Shown here: positions 8,519 to 16,766 of the stretch, piece by piece | Numbering within the stretch: the stretch's first letter is position 1 | Layout: every line of letters begins with the position of its first letter | Assembly: GCA_020852055.1 (NCBI GenBank) | Contig: JADZBP010000032.1 | Span: 1-47,535 of the forward strand | Length of the DNA: 47,535 nucleotides | Origin: Candidatus Latescibacterota bacterium | GTDB taxonomy: Bacteria > Latescibacterota > UBA2968 > UBA8231 | Direction: 5' to 3' | Translations under genes and position numbers: made by a program | Notes under the pieces: generated by a model | Told to the model about the DNA's origin: nothing | Databases searched by the model: none | Seen by the model: only the letters and a program-made list of their open reading frames with translations

Positions 8519-8770
8519 ATGGGTTATCAGCTGAGGAACAGCGCAGATTCGGACACCGAGCAGGTACTCAGTTTTCTGGCCGGGTGTCTGGCCGGCCTGG
8601 CCATCGGTGGGGCCCTGGGGCTGCTGCTGGCTCCCCACCGGGGCGATATCACCCGGCGCAAACTCACCCGGCGGGCCGGCGAAACCAAGGACCAGCTGGT
8701 GCAGGCGGTGGAAGAACTGCTGGAAAAGCGGAAAGGGACACGTGATGGCGACGAAGCGACAAATAGCTGA
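8519..8770 (+). CDS. YtxH-domain small membrane protein
   Basis: An 83-residue protein with one transmembrane helix (about residues 17-39, a Gly/Ala/Leu-rich run ending LLLAPHRG), followed by a basic, then helical tail. The pattern 'AGxxxGxxxGLLLAPxxG' with a charged tail is that of YtxH proteins, which are tied to stress responses in several bacteria. An ATG at 8501 is also in frame, but GGAGG at 8506-8510 sits eight bases before the ATG at 8519, which fixes the start. The gene overlaps the next one by 26 bases and heads a compact three-gene operon. Confidence 0.75.
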   Translation: MGYQLRNSADSDTEQVLSFLAGCLAGLAIGGALGLLLAPHRGDITRRKLTRRAGETKDQLVQAVEELLEKRKGTRDGDEATNS

Positions 8771-9116
8771 TATGCTCAAGGGCCGTCTGGCCGATGTGGC
8801 CGAGCGGGGTCGGGTGCTGGGCCAGGCCCTGGGGGTGCGCGCCGACATGGCCGCCACCCGCCGCCGGCTGCGGGCCGCCCTGGCCGACCTGGGCGAAGAG
8901 GTGCACACCCGCCTGCGGGCCGGACAGGAGCAGGGGCTGGCCGCCGAAGCCAAGGTGCGGGACCTGCAGGACCAGGTCGACGGGCTCAAGGCCGAGTTGC
9001 GCCTCCAGGAGACGGAGCTGCGCCGGATCATGCAGGAAGGCATCAAGCGCGGTGAGCGCCCCGAGGAGGGCAGCCCGCTCAGACCGGATGTCGAAGAAGA
9101 AGGCGGCGCCTTATGA
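8745..9116 (+). CDS. Coiled-coil protein of unknown function
   Basis: A 123-residue, strongly charged protein without a signal peptide. Residues about 25-100 form long amphipathic helices with heptad-like Leu/Ala/Val spacing, and the tail is acidic and disordered-looking. I do not recognise a named family. The ATG at 8745 is chosen because the frame before it is a shadow of the YtxH gene and AAAGGGA precedes it. The gene overlaps the YtxH gene by 26 bases and the next small gene by four (ATGA). It may pair with the YtxH protein at the membrane, much as YtxH proteins often occur with coiled-coil partners; this is inference. Confidence 0.65.
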   Translation: MATKRQIADMLKGRLADVAERGRVLGQALGVRADMAATRRRLRAALADLGEEVHTRLRAGQEQGLAAEAKVRDLQDQVDGLKAELRLQETELRRIMQEGIKRGERPEEGSPLRPDVEEEGGAL

Positions 9117-9205
9117 CGCGCTTCCTGCTGGGCGTGGTGGTGGGGCTGGTGGCCGGGCTTCTGATCTTCAGTACCCTGATGGACTGCTGGGAGGAGCAGG
9201 CCTGA
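9113..9205 (+). CDS. 30-residue single-pass membrane peptide
   Basis: A very short frame starts with an ATG that overlaps the stop of the coiled-coil gene as ATGA. It encodes 30 residues: a basic start (MTR), a hydrophobic Gly/Val/Leu stretch at 4-22 and an acidic end (DCWEEQA). The overlap, the clean membrane-helix composition and the following 76-base gap support a real, translationally coupled gene. The function is unknown. It resembles nothing I can name, but its GxxxG-like pattern (GVVVGLVAG) would suit helix packing against the YtxH helix. Confidence 0.5.
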   Translation: MTRFLLGVVVGLVAGLLIFSTLMDCWEEQA

Positions 9206-9281
9206 GACGCCCCCTGGTTGGCGCGAGGGCAGCATCCTCCCGAAGGGGCACCCGTCCCGACAACCGGCGAGGCCTACCGCG

Positions 9282-10385
9282 ATGACCTTTGCCTGCACCC
9301 GCTACGCGCAGGGCATTGCGCCCGAGGGGGAGGTCATACCCGAGCGTTATGTCTGCTATCGGGCCGCCCACGCGCCGGCCATCGACGGCCGGCTGGACGA
9401 GCTGTCGTGGGAAAAGGCTCCCTGGACGACCTACTTCGCGGACATCGAAGGGGACCTCAAACCCCGGCCCCGCTTCAAGACCCGCGCGAAGATGCTCTGG
9501 GACGACGAGTACTTCTATGTCGCAGCGGAGATGGAAGAGCCGCACCTGTGGGCGACGGTGACCCAACGGGACGTGCCGGTCCTGGCCAACCACGACTTCG
9601 AGGTGTTCATCGATCCCGACGGGGATGGTCACGAATACTACGAGATGGAGATGAACGCCTGCAACACGGTGTGGGACCTGTTGCTGGTCAAGCCCTACCG
9701 GGATCTGGGGCCGGTCGCCCCCCTCAGCGGCGACGGCTCGCTCTCGCCGGCGGTGACGGCTTGGGATATCGCTGGCCTGAAGACCGCCGTCCACCTGCGC
9801 GGTACCCTCAACCAGAACGACGATGTGGACGAGGGCTGGTCGGTGGAGATCGCCTTCCCCTGGCGCATCCTGCGGGAATGCGCCCACCGCCCCGCCCCGC
9901 CAAGCGCCGGTGATCAGTGGCGGGTGAATTTCTCCCGGGTGGAACACCACCTCGAAAAGGTCGGCGCGTCCTACCAGAGCGCGGCGGGGAAGCCGGTGGA
10001 CAACTGGGTCTGGTCGCCCCACCGGATCCTCAACATGCACTATCCCGAGCTGTGGGGATATGTGCAGTTCTCGGCGAAGGTGGCGGGGGAGGGGAAGGAC
10101 GAGTTTGTCGTCCTCCCTGAGGAGGAAGCGCAGCGGGCGCTGTACAAGATTTACTACAGCGAGAAGGGCTACTACCGGGAGCACGGCCGATTCACTGACC
10201 GGCTGGAGGAGTTGGTGGTCGGGCAGCCCGCGCTGAGCCATTACCGCTGGCCCCCGAGGATCCAGGTGACCGACAGCCTGTTCGAGGCTTCCATAGAGGA
10301 GCGGGAGGACTTCGACCGCGACGGCAGGCAGGCGCGCTGGCACATCCGGCAGGACGCGAAGGTCTGGAAAACCGAACACCCCTGA
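9282..10385 (+). CDS. Carbohydrate-binding family 9-like protein
   Basis: This 367-residue protein follows the CBM9-like pattern throughout: AIDGRLDELSWEKA near residue 35, FEVFIDPDGDGHEYYE near 107-122, N-A-x-N-T-x-W-D, GWSVEIAFPW near 186, and a late PELWGYVQF. The fold is a beta sandwich that binds sugars or calcium-dependent glycan ends. There is no obvious signal peptide in the chosen frame, so its location is unclear; many relatives are periplasmic. The last 90 residues are mixed-charge and may be a separate helical part. The gene follows the YtxH operon by 76 bases. Polysaccharide recognition is the family role, but no catalytic domain is present. Confidence 0.8.
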   Translation: MTFACTRYAQGIAPEGEVIPERYVCYRAAHAPAIDGRLDELSWEKAPWTTYFADIEGDLKPRPRFKTRAKMLWDDEYFYVAAEMEEPHLWATVTQRDVPVLANHDFEVFIDPDGDGHEYYEMEMNACNTVWDLLLVKPYRDLGPVAPLSGDGSLSPAVTAWDIAGLKTAVHLRGTLNQNDDVDEGWSVEIAFPWRILRECAHRPAPPSAGDQWRVNFSRVEHHLEKVGASYQSAAGKPVDNWVWSPHRILNMHYPELWGYVQFSAKVAGEGKDEFVVLPEEEAQRALYKIYYSEKGYYREHGRFTDRLEELVVGQPALSHYRWPPRIQVTDSLFEASIEEREDFDRDGRQARWHIRQDAKVWKTEHP

Positions 10386-10435
10386 AGCCGCTGCGGCACC
10401 TGCCCCGCGCCACCCTCCTGCATTCCCCCTCCCCT

Positions 10436-10472
10436 TCCTCCCCCATCCTGTAGTTGAACGGGTAGAGTCCGC
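10436..10472 (+). repeat. Direct repeat copy 1: relic of an ABC exporter gene end
   Basis: These 37 bases match 12297-12333 in 32 positions, in the same orientation. At the second site they encode the end of the ABC exporter gene on the minus strand (L-Y-Q-L-N-Y-G-M-G-E-D). Here the minus strand still reads L-Y-P-F-N-Y-R-M-G-E-E, but no ABC domain lies upstream. The rest of 10386-10645 has no gene that I can support. Confidence 0.55.
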
Positions 10473-10645
10473 ATTTATCCGTCGCCGAGAGGTAGGGCCG
10501 CAAGGGAGTCGGGTACGACATCGGTCCCTATGAATCCGGCGCGGGTGCCGGCAAGGCGCTGCCCTCCCGCCGCTCGCCCTGAGCGGCCCCAGCTTATGTT
10601 CGTCCCACGGACCGCTGTTCACCGGAAAAGATTGCGTTGGTCGTG

Positions 10646-12043
10646 ATGCATGAGCGCGAGTCGGTGTTAGGACTGTTGCGTCAGTACGGTTGGAATGCCA
10701 CTTCCTTCCAGGTGCTGGAACAGGGATTCCAATACTGGTTCTGCGGTGAGGACGCCTGCATCGCGTACGTGGATACGGGCCGTGCCTGGGTAGCGGCCGG
10801 GGCGCCGATCACCCGCGCCGAACGCCTGGGGGAGGTGGCGCTGGCCTTTGTGGCCGCTGCTACCCGGGCTGGCCGGCGGGCCTCGTTCTTTGCCGTGGAA
10901 CGCCGCTTCGTTGCCCTGCCACCCCTGCGGCCCACCCTCATCGGCGAGCAGCCGGTATGGAACCCTGCCGGCTGGGCCGCCCTGGTGGAAGGGCACCGCA
11001 GTCTGCGCGAACAGCTTCGCCGGGCGCGGGCCAAAGGCGTGGTCGTGCGGACGGTGCCAGGGGCAGCACTCCTGGGGCCGGAGGCGCCTTTGCGCCGGGA
11101 CATCGAGGCCCTGATCCTGCACTGGCTCGCCGGTCGCCCTATGGCCCCCATGGGTTTTCTGGTGGATGTGCAACCCTTTTCCCACGCCGAGGAGCGCCGC
11201 TATTTCGTCGCCGAGTGCGCCGGCAACCTCGTCGGTTTCCTCGCCGCAGTGCCGATCTACACCCGGAAGGGGTGGCTCTTCGAGGATCTGTTGCGCCACC
11301 AGCGCGCGCCCAACGGGACCGCCGAAATGTTGATCGACTTCGCCATGCGCCAGATCGCCCGCGAGGGCAGCGAGTACGCCACCCTCGGCCTGGCACCCCT
11401 GGCCGGGTCCGTTGCCCCCTGGCTGGGGCTGGTGCGGAGCGCCTCCGCTGCGCTCTACGACTTCCGCGGGGTGCAGTCCTTTCGCGCCAGGTTGCGCCCG
11501 GACCGCTGGGACCCCATCTACCTGATCTACCCCAGCGCCGGCCACCCGGCGGTACTCGAAAACAGCGTGGCGTTGTGGGACGCCCTGACCGCATTTGCCC
11601 GGGGCCGGCTGGCCTCCTTCGGGCTCGAAACCCTGCTCCGGGGGCCGGCTTTGGTCATCCGCCTGCTGGCGGTGTTGCTGGTGCCTTGGACCATCCTGCT
11701 GGCTGTGGTGGCGGTGCAGCTCTTTCCCTCGCCGGTTGTCCGCACCGCCTGGGTAACCTTCGACACCGCGCTGATCCTGGTGCTCTTCGCCCTGGCAGCC
11801 CGCTGGCGGCGCTGGCTGGGCATCGCGGTGGCCACGGCCGTGTCGCTGGACGCCATCCTGACCACCCTCCAGGTGATGTTTTTCAATCTGAAGCGCCTCT
11901 CCGGTCCGTACGAGGCCATGAGCATGGCCCTCGCCATCGCCGCCCCGACCGCTGCAGCGATCGTGTTATGGCGGGCCGTCGGCCATCGCCATGCGACCGG
12001 GCAAACCACCCCGCCGGCTGAAGCCGCCGGGCAGTTGCTCTAG
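10646..12043 (+). CDS. DUF2156/LPG-synthase-like protein with C-terminal membrane domain
   Basis: The 465-residue protein begins with a DUF2156-type region (about 1-300) of two GNAT-like halves. Marks are the early 'GxNATSFQVLEQGFQYWF' strand, 'RRARAKGVVVRTV', and the second half with 'GFLVDVQPFS', 'LVGFLAAVPIYTRKGWLFEDLLR' and 'LGLAPL'. This is the synthase part of phosphatidylglycerol lysyltransferase (MprF) proteins, which move an amino acid from tRNA to a lipid. Four hydrophobic helices follow (about 335-450). Classical MprF has its membrane part first, so the order is reversed here. An in-frame TTG at 10637 with GGAAAAG before it is an alternative start. The gene is bracketed by the 10436/12297 repeats. 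Confidence 0.72.
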   Translation: MHERESVLGLLRQYGWNATSFQVLEQGFQYWFCGEDACIAYVDTGRAWVAAGAPITRAERLGEVALAFVAAATRAGRRASFFAVERRFVALPPLRPTLIGEQPVWNPAGWAALVEGHRSLREQLRRARAKGVVVRTVPGAALLGPEAPLRRDIEALILHWLAGRPMAPMGFLVDVQPFSHAEERRYFVAECAGNLVGFLAAVPIYTRKGWLFEDLLRHQRAPNGTAEMLIDFAMRQIAREGSEYATLGLAPLAGSVAPWLGLVRSASAALYDFRGVQSFRARLRPDRWDPIYLIYPSAGHPAVLENSVALWDALTAFARGRLASFGLETLLRGPALVIRLLAVLLVPWTILLAVVAVQLFPSPVVRTAWVTFDTALILVLFALAARWRRWLGIAVATAVSLDAILTTLQVMFFNLKRLSGPYEAMSMALAIAAPTAAAIVLWRAVGHRHATGQTTPPAEAAGQLL

Positions 12044-12167
12044 GTCAGTTTACCTGCGCGACGATATTTATGAACTACGGGTGCGTTTCCGGCACCTCAA
12101 CTACCGGATGCTCTAATTCTGAATTGCCCCGGATTTTCCGGAGACTCGGCTAGTCGGGTACCCGCTC

Positions 12168-12204
12168 GAAGGCCAAGGTCTTGAAGGCCAAGGTCTTGAA
12201 GGCC
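12168..12204 (+). repeat. 15-bp tandem repeat, about 2.5 copies
   Basis: The unit GAAGGCCAAGGTCTT occurs twice without change and a third time for seven bases. It lies in the 231-base gap between the DUF2156 gene and the ABC exporter. The gap is less GC-rich than its neighbours and holds no gene I can support. Confidence 0.8.
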
Positions 12205-12274
12205 GCAACGGTTGTGGTCTTCGATAGGTATCCGTCGATAGAGTCACTACTATCCGTTTTTGTTCCGGAAACGC

Positions 12275-14083
12275 TTATTTCTGAACAGGGTCACCGTCCT
12301 CCCCCATCCCGTAGTTGAGCTGGTAGAGCCGGCTGTAGATGCCGCCCAGCTTGACCAGCTCTTCGTGGTTGCCCCGCTCGCGCACCTGGCCGTGGTGCAG
12401 CACCAGGATCTGGTCGACGTGGCGGATGGTGGAGAGCCGGTGGGCGATGACCACCGAGGTGCGGCCCTGCATCAGTTTGCCGATGGCGTCCTGGATGAGC
12501 TGCTCGGTCTCGGTGTCGATGTTGGAGGTGGCCTCGTCGAGGACCAGGATCTGCGGGTCGAAGGCCAGGGCCCGGGCAAAGGAGAGCAGCTGGCGCTCGC
12601 CCGAGGAGAGGGTGGACCCGCCCTCGGCCACGGCCTGGCCGAAGCCCTGGGGCAGGCGGCGGATGAAACGCTCGGCGTTGACGTGGCGGGCCGCCTGCTC
12701 CACCTGCTGGTCCGAAATATTCCGGTTGCCCAGCCGGATATTGCCCTTGATATCCCCCGAAAACAGGAACACGTCCTGCTGCACGATGCCGATGCGCCGG
12801 CGCAGGTCCTCCACGTGCCAGTCGCGCACGTCGCGGCCATCGACCCGGATGGTCCCCTCCTGGATATCGTAAAAGCGGCACAAGAGGTTGACGATGGTGG
12901 TCTTGCCCGAGCCGGTGGCCCCTACCAGGGCCAGGCTGTGCCCGGCCTCGACGCGGAAGGAGACGTCCTTCAGCACATAGTCGGCGGCCTCGGGGTTGTA
13001 CTTGAAACTCACCCCCTCGAACTCGATACCCCCGCCGCTCTTCTTGATCTCCCCCGCCTCCGGCGCCCCGCCCTGTGACTCGGTGGGGGTGTCGAGCAGG
13101 GTGAAGATGCGCTCCGAGGAGGCCATGGCCCCCAGCAGCAGGGTGTAGCGGTCGTTGATATCCATGATGGGCCGGAAGAAGCGGCGTACGTACTGGAGAA
13201 AAGCCACCAGCACCCCCAGTTCGAGGCGATGGTTGAAGACCGCCTCGGCCCCGTACCAGATCACCACCCCCACGCCCAGGGTGCCGATCAGCTCGCTGAA
13301 GGGAAAGAAGATGGCGTAGTAGTGGATCTCGCGCTCCTCGGCCCGGCGGTAGGGCAGATGTTCGCGGTCGAAGTCCTGCTGGTTGCGCTCCTGGCGGTTG
13401 AAGAGCTGCACCACCTCCATGCCGGCGATGTTTTCCTGCAGATACGCGTTGAGCCGGGCCAGGCGGAAGCGCAGCTCGCGGTAGGCGCGCATGGCCCGGT
13501 CCTGGGTGTAGAAGGTGAGCACACAGAGGGCGGGGATCACCGCGCAGGAGATCAGAGTGAGCTGCCAGTCCATGTCGGCCATGAAGAAGAGGATGGCCAT
13601 CAGGGTGAAGAGGTCGAGGAAGACCGAGACCACCCCGTCGGTGAAGAACTCGTTGAGGGCCTCCACATCGTTGGTGGTGCGGGTCATGATCCGGCCCACG
13701 GGCGTGCGGTCGAAGTAGCGCATGGGCAGATGCTGCAGATGCACGAAGAGTTGCCGGCGCAGGTCGCGCATGGCGTACTGGCCGGTCAGTTCGGTGACCA
13801 TGGTCTGCCCGTACTGGGCCAGGTACTGGAGGGCGACGCTGCCGAAGAAGAGCAGGATGATCCAGTTGAGGCCCGCCAGGTCGCCCTTGAGCAGGTGTTC
13901 GTCCACGGCGATCTGGGTGAGGCGCGGGCCCAACTGCCCGGAGATGGCCGAGACCAGGATCAGCAGCAGGGCGGCGGCCACCCGCGCCTTGTACGGGCGC
14001 AGGTACACCAGCAGGCGCAAGAGCAGCCGGCGGTCGAAGGGGCGCTCCTGGGCTTCCTCTTCCTGTTGCAGGGTTTCGCTCAC
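12275..14083 (-). CDS. ABC exporter subunit, permease plus ATPase (canonical Walker B)
   Basis: The 602-residue half-transporter has six membrane helices (about 30-330) and an ATPase domain: Walker A GATGSGKTT near 388, signature LSSGERQ near 490, Walker B ILVLDEATSN near 513 and the H-loop IAHRLST. The catalytic Glu after Walker B is present, but the signature departs from LSGGQ. The start is GTG at 14083, overlapping the stop of the partner gene as GTGA. With the partner this makes a heterodimeric exporter like BmrCD or TM287/288. The substrate is likely a lipid or drug-like compound and cannot be read. The frame upstream of the GTG is a shadow. Confidence 0.92.
   Translation of the reverse strand: MSETLQQEEEAQERPFDRRLLLRLLVYLRPYKARVAAALLLILVSAISGQLGPRLTQIAVDEHLLKGDLAGLNWIILLFFGSVALQYLAQYGQTMVTELTGQYAMRDLRRQLFVHLQHLPMRYFDRTPVGRIMTRTTNDVEALNEFFTDGVVSVFLDLFTLMAILFFMADMDWQLTLISCAVIPALCVLTFYTQDRAMRAYRELRFRLARLNAYLQENIAGMEVVQLFNRQERNQQDFDREHLPYRRAEEREIHYYAIFFPFSELIGTLGVGVVIWYGAEAVFNHRLELGVLVAFLQYVRRFFRPIMDINDRYTLLLGAMASSERIFTLLDTPTESQGGAPEAGEIKKSGGGIEFEGVSFKYNPEAADYVLKDVSFRVEAGHSLALVGATGSGKTTIVNLLCRFYDIQEGTIRVDGRDVRDWHVEDLRRRIGIVQQDVFLFSGDIKGNIRLGNRNISDQQVEQAARHVNAERFIRRLPQGFGQAVAEGGSTLSSGERQLLSFARALAFDPQILVLDEATSNIDTETEQLIQDAIGKLMQGRTSVVIAHRLSTIRHVDQILVLHHGQVRERGNHEELVKLGGIYSRLYQLNYGMGEDGDPVQK
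12297..12333 (+). repeat. Direct repeat copy 2: inside the ABC exporter gene end
   Basis: This is the functional copy of the 37-base repeat; it lies in the last codons of the ABC exporter gene at 12275-14083 (minus). Five of 37 positions differ from the copy at 10436-10472. Confidence 0.6.
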
Positions 14084-15831
14084 AGGGTCTCCAACTCGGC
14101 AGCCAATTGCTGGCGGCGGAAGAGGTCGGCGTAGAGCCCGCCTTTGGCCACCAACTCCTCGTGGCCGCCCTGCTCGCTGATGCGGCCCTCGTCGAGGACC
14201 ACAATGTGGTCGGCATCGCGCAGGGTGGAGATGCGGTGGGCGATGAGCAGGGTGGTGCGGCCCTTCATCACTTGGCGCAGGTGGCCCAGAATGGCTTCCT
14301 CGGTGTGGGTGTCCACCGCCGAGAGGGCGTCGTCGAGGATGAGGATCTTCGGTTGCAGGATCAGGGCGCGGGCCAGGGTGGACCGCTGCTTCTGCCCGCC
14401 CGAGAGGGTGACGCCACGCTCGCCGATCAGGGTGCCAAAACCCTCGGGGAAGGCTTCCACGTCGCGGCGCAGCTGGGCCTGCTCGGCGGCCAGCAGGATC
14501 TGCTCCTCGCCGGCGCTGGGCGCCCCGTAGGCCACGTTGGCGCGGATGGAGTCGGAGAAGAGGAAGGGGCTCTGCGATACGTAGCCGATGGAGCGGCGTA
14601 ACTCTTCGAGGGGCCACTCCTCCACCGGGGTGCCGTCGATGAGCAACTGGCCGGGGCCGGCCTCGATCAGGTGCGGGATGAGCCGGGCCAGGGTGGTCTT
14701 GCCCGCCCCCACCCGTCCCACCACGCCGAGGGTGGAGCCGGCGGGAATATCGAGATCGATACCGTGCAGCACCTGGCTGCCGCCGTAGGAGAAGTTGAGG
14801 TTGCGGAAGCTGACCCGGCCCTCCACCTCCTTGCCCTTGAGCAGCAGGGCCGGGGCCTGGTCGCGGATCTCGGGTTGCACCTCCATGACCTCGTTGATGC
14901 GGCGCATGGCCACCAGCGAGCGCTGGAAGCGGTCGATGACCCAGCCGATGAAGGAGAGCGGCCGGATCAGCATGGTCAGGTAGCCGTTGAAGGCGACGAA
15001 ATCGCCGATGGACAGGGTGCCGGCGATGACTTGTTTGCCGCCGTACCAGAGAATAAGCCCCAGCCCCACCGAGGAGATCACCGCCGACATGGGATGGTAC
15101 ACGGCGTGGGTGCGGGTCAGGTGGTAGTTCTTCTGGAGGTACTCCTGGTTGAGTTCGTCGAAGGCGGCCAGTTGCGCCGGGCTCTGGGCGTAGGCCTTGA
15201 CGATGCGGATACCGGCGACGTTCTCCTGGATGAAGGTGCTGATCTCGCCGAAGAAGTCCTGGATGACCCGGAAGCGGTTGTGCACCAGGGTGGCCATACG
15301 GATCAGCAGCAGGCTGAAGATGGGCATGGGCACCAGCACCACCAGGGCCAGCCGCCAGTCGATGACCACCATCATGGCCACACTGAAAAAGAAGATGGCC
15401 AGGGCCTCGGCCAGGGAGCGCAGCCCGTAGGTGAAGAAGATGCGCACCGCGTTGAGGTCGTTGGTGGCCCGCGACATCAGATCCCCCGTGCTCTGCTGCT
15501 GGTAGAAGGACAGCGGCATCTTGAGCAGGTGGGCGAAGTACTGTTTGCGGATGTCGTACTCGAGGCCGGCCGAAGCCCCGCCCACCAGCCGGCGCATGAA
15601 GTGGTTGCAGACCGCCACCCCCAGGGCGAGGGCGGCGATCTGCAGCACGTAGCCGTGAATCAGGCCCAGGCGATCCAGCGCCTGGGGGACCAGCGGGTCG
15701 ATGGCCGTGACCGCTTCACCGGTGAGCAGGGGGATACCGGCAGCCGCGGCCTGGCCCAGCACGATCATCAGCAGGCCGGCCAGCAGCTGCCGGTAATAGG
15801 GGCGGATGTAAACGGTGAAGGGTCCGAACAT
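14080..15831 (-). CDS. ABC exporter subunit, permease plus ATPase (degenerate Walker B)
   Basis: The 583-residue partner half-transporter has six membrane helices and an ATPase domain: Walker A GRVGAGKTT near 371, canonical signature LSGGQKQR near 472 and Walker B ILILDDALS near 497. Asp replaces the catalytic Glu. Combined with the other subunit, this gives one full ATP site (partner Walker motifs plus this signature) and one degenerate site, the known design of heterodimeric exporters. Translation is coupled to the next gene through GTGA. Upstream, only six bases separate it from the creatininase-family gene, so all three are probably one transcript. Confidence 0.92.
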   Translation of the reverse strand: MFGPFTVYIRPYYRQLLAGLLMIVLGQAAAAGIPLLTGEAVTAIDPLVPQALDRLGLIHGYVLQIAALALGVAVCNHFMRRLVGGASAGLEYDIRKQYFAHLLKMPLSFYQQQSTGDLMSRATNDLNAVRIFFTYGLRSLAEALAIFFFSVAMMVVIDWRLALVVLVPMPIFSLLLIRMATLVHNRFRVIQDFFGEISTFIQENVAGIRIVKAYAQSPAQLAAFDELNQEYLQKNYHLTRTHAVYHPMSAVISSVGLGLILWYGGKQVIAGTLSIGDFVAFNGYLTMLIRPLSFIGWVIDRFQRSLVAMRRINEVMEVQPEIRDQAPALLLKGKEVEGRVSFRNLNFSYGGSQVLHGIDLDIPAGSTLGVVGRVGAGKTTLARLIPHLIEAGPGQLLIDGTPVEEWPLEELRRSIGYVSQSPFLFSDSIRANVAYGAPSAGEEQILLAAEQAQLRRDVEAFPEGFGTLIGERGVTLSGGQKQRSTLARALILQPKILILDDALSAVDTHTEEAILGHLRQVMKGRTTLLIAHRISTLRDADHIVVLDEGRISEQGGHEELVAKGGLYADLFRRQQLAAELETL

Positions 15832-15837
15832 AGGCGT

Positions 15838-16656
15838 CTAGAAAATCCCCATGTCCTGATTGGAGGGGTGTTCTTTCCAGGTCTTGTAGGTGGAGAAGAA
15901 GTCCAGCAGGTCGCCCAGGATGCCCTTATACAATGCCTTCCCCTTTTCGGGGCTGGCCAGCTGGGGGCGGTTGGCCGCGCCGGTGGCGAGGAAGGCGGTG
16001 AAGGGGGTGGACAGGCTGATGGTCTGGATGGACATGTCCACGTCGTAATAGGCGGTCTTGAAGGGGGTGGGCACGGCCTTGACCCGGTCGGGATGGCACA
16101 GTTCGGGGAAGACGTGCAGGCCCAGCGAGTATTCCCATTCGTCGGCGTGGGTCAGCATCGGGCTCTCGAACTTGATGCCGTCGATGCCGGTGGTGCCGGC
16201 CTTCTTGATGGTGGGCTGGCCCAGGCTCCAGTAGCTGGCGAAACCCACCCACAGGTCGCGGCGCTCGTACCCGCGGCTGTACAGCTCGACCAGGGCCTGG
16301 TTGGCCGGCACCTGGTTGCCGCCGTGCCCGTTGAGCAGGAAGATCTTGCGGAAACCGTGTTTGATCAGGGTTTCGAGGGCGCGGATGAGGATGCGGGTAT
16401 AGAGTTCGGGATTGAAGGTGACGGTGCCGGCGAAATTCAGATGGTGGTCCGACATGCCCGCCCACAGGGTGGGCAGCAGCAGTACCTGGTCGCCCATCTG
16501 CCGCTCGACCTCTTCGGCAAAGGAGGTGACGATCAGCGAGTCGGTGAGGATGGGCATATGCGGGCCGTGCTGCTCGCAGGAGCCCAGGGGCAGGATGACG
16601 ATCTTGTCCTTGTCGATGTTCTTGATATCGGGCCAGGCCAGATGTCCGTAGCGCAT
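15838..16656 (-). CDS. Creatininase-family amidohydrolase
   Basis: The 272-residue protein shows the creatininase fold motifs: LPLGSCEQHGPHMPILTD at 23-40 (Glu, His and Asp metal ligands), a middle DHHLNFAGT, NGHGGN near 110 and HADEWEYS near 170 (usually HAGExETS). Family members are Zn/Mn amidohydrolases acting on creatinine, formamido-pyrimidines (ArfB) or mycofactocin-type peptides. No mycofactocin or riboflavin gene is nearby. The gene lies six bases before the ABC exporter pair. Peptide or amide processing before export is possible, but unproven. Confidence 0.87.
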   Translation of the reverse strand: MRYGHLAWPDIKNIDKDKIVILPLGSCEQHGPHMPILTDSLIVTSFAEEVERQMGDQVLLLPTLWAGMSDHHLNFAGTVTFNPELYTRILIRALETLIKHGFRKIFLLNGHGGNQVPANQALVELYSRGYERRDLWVGFASYWSLGQPTIKKAGTTGIDGIKFESPMLTHADEWEYSLGLHVFPELCHPDRVKAVPTPFKTAYYDVDMSIQTISLSTPFTAFLATGAANRPQLASPEKGKALYKGILGDLLDFFSTYKTWKEHPSNQDMGIF

Positions 16657-16766
16657 GGCAGTACAACTCCGGAAGGGTGGGAGAAAAACGAGGTGAAGAG
16701 GGTGTCAGAAGAGAATAGGGGCGGAGGTGAACATGGTCAAGGAAGAGGGCTCACCCCTCGCCGCCG

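Noticed and set aside
10441-10471. tRNA-like D-arm sequence (GTAGTTGAAC-GGTAGAG), also at 12311-12329
   Set aside because: It looks like a tRNA 5' half, but no acceptor, anticodon or T arm can be folded around it, and at 12311 it is inside the ABC exporter coding end.
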